This document shows, piece by piece, positions 60,935-64,000 of a DNA stretch of 64,000 nt (position 1 is its first letter; each line of letters begins with the position of its first letter). The notes below the pieces were generated by a model. The model was not told the DNA's origin. It searched no databases and saw only the letters and a list, made by a program, of their open reading frames with translations. The position numbers and the translations under genes were made by a program. Origin of the DNA: Candidatus Eremiobacterota bacterium (GTDB lineage Bacteria; Vulcanimicrobiota; CADAWZ01; Ess09-12); the NCBI GenBank assembly GCA_031082125.1, contig JAVHLM010000022.1, positions 62,001 to 126,000 of the forward strand. The letters run 5' to 3'.

Positions 60935-62341
60935 TCACAAGAGAGCCAGAAAATAGGCTGCAGGGGCCAGAAGCACATTTTCATGCGATGCAAAGGTATT
61001 TCTTGTGAGCATAATGCCTCCTCCATGCTTTTTCAGCATTTTGGCGTTCTCCGGATTCACTCTTGCCTGGTATTTCACCTCCAGAAGCGCGGCATTCTTC
61101 TGGCCCTCGAAAATGGCGAAGTCAATCTCTTTTTCCTCCCTGAAAAAGAAGATATTCTCCCCGCATTTTCTTCTGAGATGGGAAGCGACAAGGCTTTCCA
61201 CCATATACCCGTAATATGAAGAGTCCTTAAAGAATTCTTCACAGGCAGCGCAGGGATCGGGGTATCCCAGAGCCCATGCCCTCAGACTATGGAAAATGAA
61301 GGGATCCCTGAAATAGACCTTTTTAGGGGAGCGGGGGGTCCGGAAAGGCTTTCCACCTCCGCCGATCCGGTAAAAGATATCTATTATGAAGCAAGACTCA
61401 GCATCTTCCAGGTACTCTCTCACCGTCGGATGAGTTCCCGCATAGGTTTCCCTCGCTATATCTGTCCATTCAAAGGGATTCTCTCTTCTCACAAGGAGCC
61501 ATTGCATAATCTCGCGGAAAATGCTTTCTTTTCTCCCTATTCTCTGCATATCGCCAAGAAAAGCATCGCGGTAGATTTTGTAAATATCAGGACGCAGGTG
61601 AGTGAAGGCATGAAATTGATTGATTGATCGGGGGAATCCCCCTGTCTTGAGATAAGAGTCAAGCAGTGGAGCAATAAGCTCACTGCTCAGAGAGACTTCC
61701 TCAAGAGAGGCTTTCAGTATCTTTTTATTCCAGCCCTGAAACGGCGGCAGGGCAGACTTGAGATCTTCCCTCACTGCAAGCAGATATTCTCTGAACGTCA
61801 GGGGGAATAGAGGGATATCCAGGCCTGAGCCTCTTCTCCCTGGCAGCCTTTCTGCGCCTCTTCTCATTCCCATCATGTGGGAGCCTGTGGCAAAGAGGGT
61901 AACTCCCCTGAGCTTTCCCTCTTCTGCAAGAATCTTTATCCCTTTCTCCCAATCCCTTATGGAGGTTGCCTCATCAAGAAAAATATGCACTCTCTCATCG
62001 CTGTCCGCTCTGATCCAGGAGATATACGCTCTTATGATGTCCGCAAGCCTCTGAGAAGTGGAGGGAGCAGCCTCTTCGCAGTTGAAATAGAGGACCCTTC
62101 GGGGAGCAATGCCCCTGCTTTCAATGAGCGCTCTCATCATCAGTCTGAAGGATGTGGTCTTCCCGACCTGCCTCGGCCCGAAGACCACATGGACGGCATC
62201 CTCTTCGGTATTTACAGAGCCGATATAAGCCGGATACCATTTCAAAGAGGCTTCTTCAAATTCCCTGATATAGAAGTCGCCAAGGAGCGCTTCTTTTTTC
62301 ACCCACCAGGGATTTTGCCTTCCGAGAATCTCCAGTTCCAT
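60935..62341 (-). CDS. AAA ATPase with DUF4143-like C-terminus
   Basis: 468 residues. Walker A is FGPRQVGKTTSF at about 54-65, Walker B HIFLDEATSIRDW, and sensor-like LFATGSHMMG follow. The C-terminal half is DUF4143-like with YFRDPFIFHSLRAWALG, and a PD-(D/E)XK-like segment (EKEIDFAIFEGQKNAALLEVKY) that could be a nuclease fold with DF and E-x-K. Such ATPases are common, patchily distributed and often mobile; their role is unsettled. No ribosome site precedes the ATG, which lies one base after a palindrome. Confidence 0.85.
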   Translation of the reverse strand: MELEILGRQNPWWVKKEALLGDFYIREFEEASLKWYPAYIGSVNTEEDAVHVVFGPRQVGKTTSFRLMMRALIESRGIAPRRVLYFNCEEAAPSTSQRLADIIRAYISWIRADSDERVHIFLDEATSIRDWEKGIKILAEEGKLRGVTLFATGSHMMGMRRGAERLPGRRGSGLDIPLFPLTFREYLLAVREDLKSALPPFQGWNKKILKASLEEVSLSSELIAPLLDSYLKTGGFPRSINQFHAFTHLRPDIYKIYRDAFLGDMQRIGRKESIFREIMQWLLVRRENPFEWTDIARETYAGTHPTVREYLEDAESCFIIDIFYRIGGGGKPFRTPRSPKKVYFRDPFIFHSLRAWALGYPDPCAACEEFFKDSSYYGYMVESLVASHLRRKCGENIFFFREEKEIDFAIFEGQKNAALLEVKYQARVNPENAKMLKKHGGGIMLTRNTFASHENVLLAPAAYFLALL

Positions 62342-62342
62342 A

Positions 62343-62363
62343 TTGTGAAAATCTCATTTTCAT
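62343..62363. promoter_or_regulatory. Operator-like palindrome, proximal copy
   Basis: Contains the palindrome GAAAATCTCATTTTC in a 21-base direct repeat. It ends one base upstream of the ATPase ATG, so it also occupies the place of a ribosome site in the mRNA. Confidence 0.7.
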
Positions 62364-62374
62364 AAAATAGTATT

Positions 62375-62395
62375 TTGTGAAAATCTCATTTTCAT
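62375..62395. promoter_or_regulatory. Operator-like palindrome, distal copy
   Basis: Exact 21-base copy of 62343-62363, 32 bp (about three helical turns) away. It touches the -10 box of the ATPase promoter. Confidence 0.75.
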
Positions 62396-62422
62396 TGTAA
62401 CATATCAAGGCGCTGCCGTCAA
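62394..62422 (-). promoter_or_regulatory. Promoter of the AAA/DUF4143 ATPase
   Basis: On the minus strand TTGACG (62417-62422) and TACAAT (62394-62399) are 17 bases apart. Transcription would start near 62387, inside the distal palindrome. Confidence 0.7.
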
Positions 62423-62495
62423 CGAAAAATGCTTCCGGAGCTTTAGTCCTGACCTCCGCAGAAGGGATGCTCCCGTCACCGGAGAACACTCCTTC

Positions 62496-63569
62496 ATGAC
62501 CGATCACTCCCACGATCAGCTCTTCCAGGAGGCCCACGCCCTCAAGAAGGAGCGGCGCTACAGGGAGGCCCTGCCCCTCTATGAGGAGCTTCTCAGGGGC
62601 GGCTTCAGGAGCGCCTTCTTTCTCTCGTCGGCGGCCCACCTTTATTTTCTTCTGAAGGAATATGAGAAGGCCCTGGAGCTCGTCGAGAGCTCGCTCCATC
62701 TGAGGCCCGGCGAGCCCTTCACCCTGAGCCTCAAGGGGAAGCTCCTGCTGGCTCTCGGTTACAGGGACGAGGCCCTCACCCTTTACAGGGACCTCTCGAC
62801 AGCCCCCCTGCCTGCGGCGACGGCAAGAGACGTGGTGATGTTTCTCTCCCGCAACGGGGCTCCCGGCGAGGCTTCAGCCTGCCTGGAGAGGCTCATTGCC
62901 CGCGATCCATCCCGGAAGGAGCTCCAGCTCCTGAAAGCCGACATGGATAAGATTCAGCATGGCACAGGCGCACAGAGCGGACCGCCCGTGGCCAATGCTT
63001 CCGACGGCGATCTCTACGCCCGCCAGATCGAGGCCAGGATAAGGGAGCTTCCCCGGGAAGAGGCCCTCGGGGAGCTTGCCACCCTCATGACCATCCCTTC
63101 ACGTCGTGAAAATCTTCGCCTCATGAAGCTTCATGCCAGGATGCTCTATGAGGCGAAGCGCTACAGGGAAGCCTATGAAGCGTACGAGGAGCTCTGGAAA
63201 AAGGAGCCCGGCGACAGGTTCGCCCTGAGCCAGATGGCCTTCGCCCTCGTGCACACAGGCGAGTATGAGCGCTCACGCCCCCTCCTCGAGGAGATCTTCA
63301 CCATGGAGCCTGAAAATGTCTACGTGAAGAATTCCCTCATCAAGGCTTACCGGGTCACCGCCACGGAGGAGCATGGCATCCTTTTTCTCCAGGGCATCAT
63401 CGCACGCCATCCCGCCCTGCGCCATCTCTGGGGAGATATCAGGAAGCTCTCGAAGCCGCGGGAGCCTGAAGGCACGGCGAAGCCGCGCGGTTCCGGAGGC
63501 GCGCGGAAGACGCGGAAATCCGCAGACGGGATCCCTGCGCGAAGAAGAAAGGAAACCGGTAACCTATGA
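62496..63569 (+). CDS. TPR protein upstream of DUF6079-like ATPase
   Basis: 357 residues of TPRs (about 5-150 and 205-330) with no signal peptide, ending in a basic tail rich in Lys/Arg/Gly (GTAKPRGSGGARKTRKSADG). TPRs bind proteins; the basic tail could bind nucleic acid. GGAG precedes the ATG. Its stop codon overlaps the start of the ATPase gene by four bases (ATGA), so the two are translated together and probably act in one complex. Confidence 0.8.
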   Translation: MTDHSHDQLFQEAHALKKERRYREALPLYEELLRGGFRSAFFLSSAAHLYFLLKEYEKALELVESSLHLRPGEPFTLSLKGKLLLALGYRDEALTLYRDLSTAPLPAATARDVVMFLSRNGAPGEASACLERLIARDPSRKELQLLKADMDKIQHGTGAQSGPPVANASDGDLYARQIEARIRELPREEALGELATLMTIPSRRENLRLMKLHARMLYEAKRYREAYEAYEELWKKEPGDRFALSQMAFALVHTGEYERSRPLLEEIFTMEPENVYVKNSLIKAYRVTATEEHGILFLQGIIARHPALRHLWGDIRKLSKPREPEGTAKPRGSGGARKTRKSADGIPARRRKETGNL

Positions 63570-64000
63570 GCACGGCGGAACAGAAAGAAAAAACAGGCGC
63601 CACGGTAGGCGATCTCATAGAGGTCCCGCAGATCAGGACGGTGATCCAGCTCCTTGACGCCCGGAGTGAAAACCGCGACACCGCCCGGGAGATCGCCGAA
63701 ACCTTTGTGATCACCGAAGAGATCGAGGGATATCTCAGGGAGTTCCTGGAGGCCATGGCACGCCCCTCCGGCGCGGGCGCCTTCCTGAAAGGCCACTATG
63801 GCTCAGGAAAGAGCCATTTCCTCTCATACCTCTCCATGGTGATTGAGGGAGACACCGGGGGGATCACCCTCACGGAGCCCCTCCGTGAAGCCTTGGAAAA
63901 ACTGGGAGGGAAGCGCTGCTTCACCGTGCTCATTCCCCTCTTCCTCTTCAATGCGGGGGAGAGCCTCGAAGAGATCGTGCTGATCACCTGCCAGAAAGCG
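63566..64000 (+). CDS. DUF6079/BrxC-like P-loop ATPase, 3' end outside window
   Basis: 145 residues visible. VGDLIEVPQIRTVIQLLDAR and FVITEEIEGYLREFLEAM lead to the Walker A FLKGHYGSGKSHFLSYLS. This opening matches my recollection of DUF6079-family and BrxC/PglY-type ATPases, large proteins (about 1200 residues) of BREX and related phage-defence systems. The start overlaps the TPR gene by four bases. Identity of the system cannot be decided without the sequence to the right. Confidence 0.75.
   Translation, partial: MSTAEQKEKTGATVGDLIEVPQIRTVIQLLDARSENRDTAREIAETFVITEEIEGYLREFLEAMARPSGAGAFLKGHYGSGKSHFLSYLSMVIEGDTGGITLTEPLREALEKLGGKRCFTVLIPLFLFNAGESLEEIVLITCQKA

Noticed and set aside
1-64000. 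CRISPR arrays, tRNA or rRNA genes
   Set aside because: No regularly spaced direct repeats, no cloverleaf-like runs ending in CCA and no rRNA-like sequence were noticed on either strand.

Overview
The window is one bacterial segment with mostly G+C-rich, densely packed genes, ATG/GTG starts with clear GGAGG-type ribosome sites, and recognisable -35/-10 promoters. The gene content resembles a large-genome, environmental, signalling-rich bacterium: three Ser/Thr protein kinases, WD40 and TPR scaffolds, zinc-ribbon/FHA and PilZ proteins, many lipoproteins and secreted proteins, and pseudopilin-like proteins. This recalls Candidatus Eremiobacterota/Xenobia or myxobacteria-like lineages. No rRNA or other marker gene is present, so the phylum is only a guess. 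I saw no tRNA, rRNA or CRISPR array.

Layout. 0-20.8 kb is ordinary chromosome: two kinases (one a giant kinase-TPR-WD40-HEAT protein), lipoproteins, a membrane Fe-S protein, a pseudopilin, a radical SAM/SPASM enzyme with a putative ECF S-component, the helicase HrpB, a seven-bladed propeller lipoprotein, a THUMP RNA methyltransferase and an amidohydrolase. 20.8-29.3 kb is an accessory island. It has two tandem copies of an unrecognised two-gene module (called A-B here) that share a nearly identical 166-bp leader, an orphan HicB-like gene, decayed nucleotidyltransferase/antitoxin fragments, and an A+T-rich 1073-residue PLD-helicase with a LexA/S24-like tail. The helicase gene is bracketed by two inverted ~111-bp hairpin repeats, and fragments of Rpn-type nucleases lie beside one of them.

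29.3-60.2 kb is again mostly chromosomal: UbiE-like methyltransferase, an exported TldD/TldE-like pair, a YARHG protein, tandem PilZ, an intact nucleotidyltransferase pair with its own promoter, IPT/TIG lipoprotein, ankyrin protein, WYL regulator with sbcD-sbcC, GH31 glycosidase, thermonuclease-ankyrin protein, a membrane kinase, a TPR gene interrupted by an in-frame TGA, an amidase-PDZ-S41 fusion, a CPBP protease and a zinc-ribbon FHA protein. 60.2-64 kb has two striking control regions: a 26-bp perfect palindrome just downstream of a consensus promoter before a DUF134 regulator, and twin palindromes between the promoter and start of an AAA/DUF4143 ATPase. The window ends inside an ATPase resembling DUF6079/BrxC defence ATPases, translationally coupled to a TPR gene.

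The best candidates for something undescribed are the tandem A-B modules, the hairpin-bracketed PLD-helicase-S24 gene, and the truncated TPR/ATPase operon at the right edge. All functional statements are from sequence reading and remembered family motifs; no database search was run.
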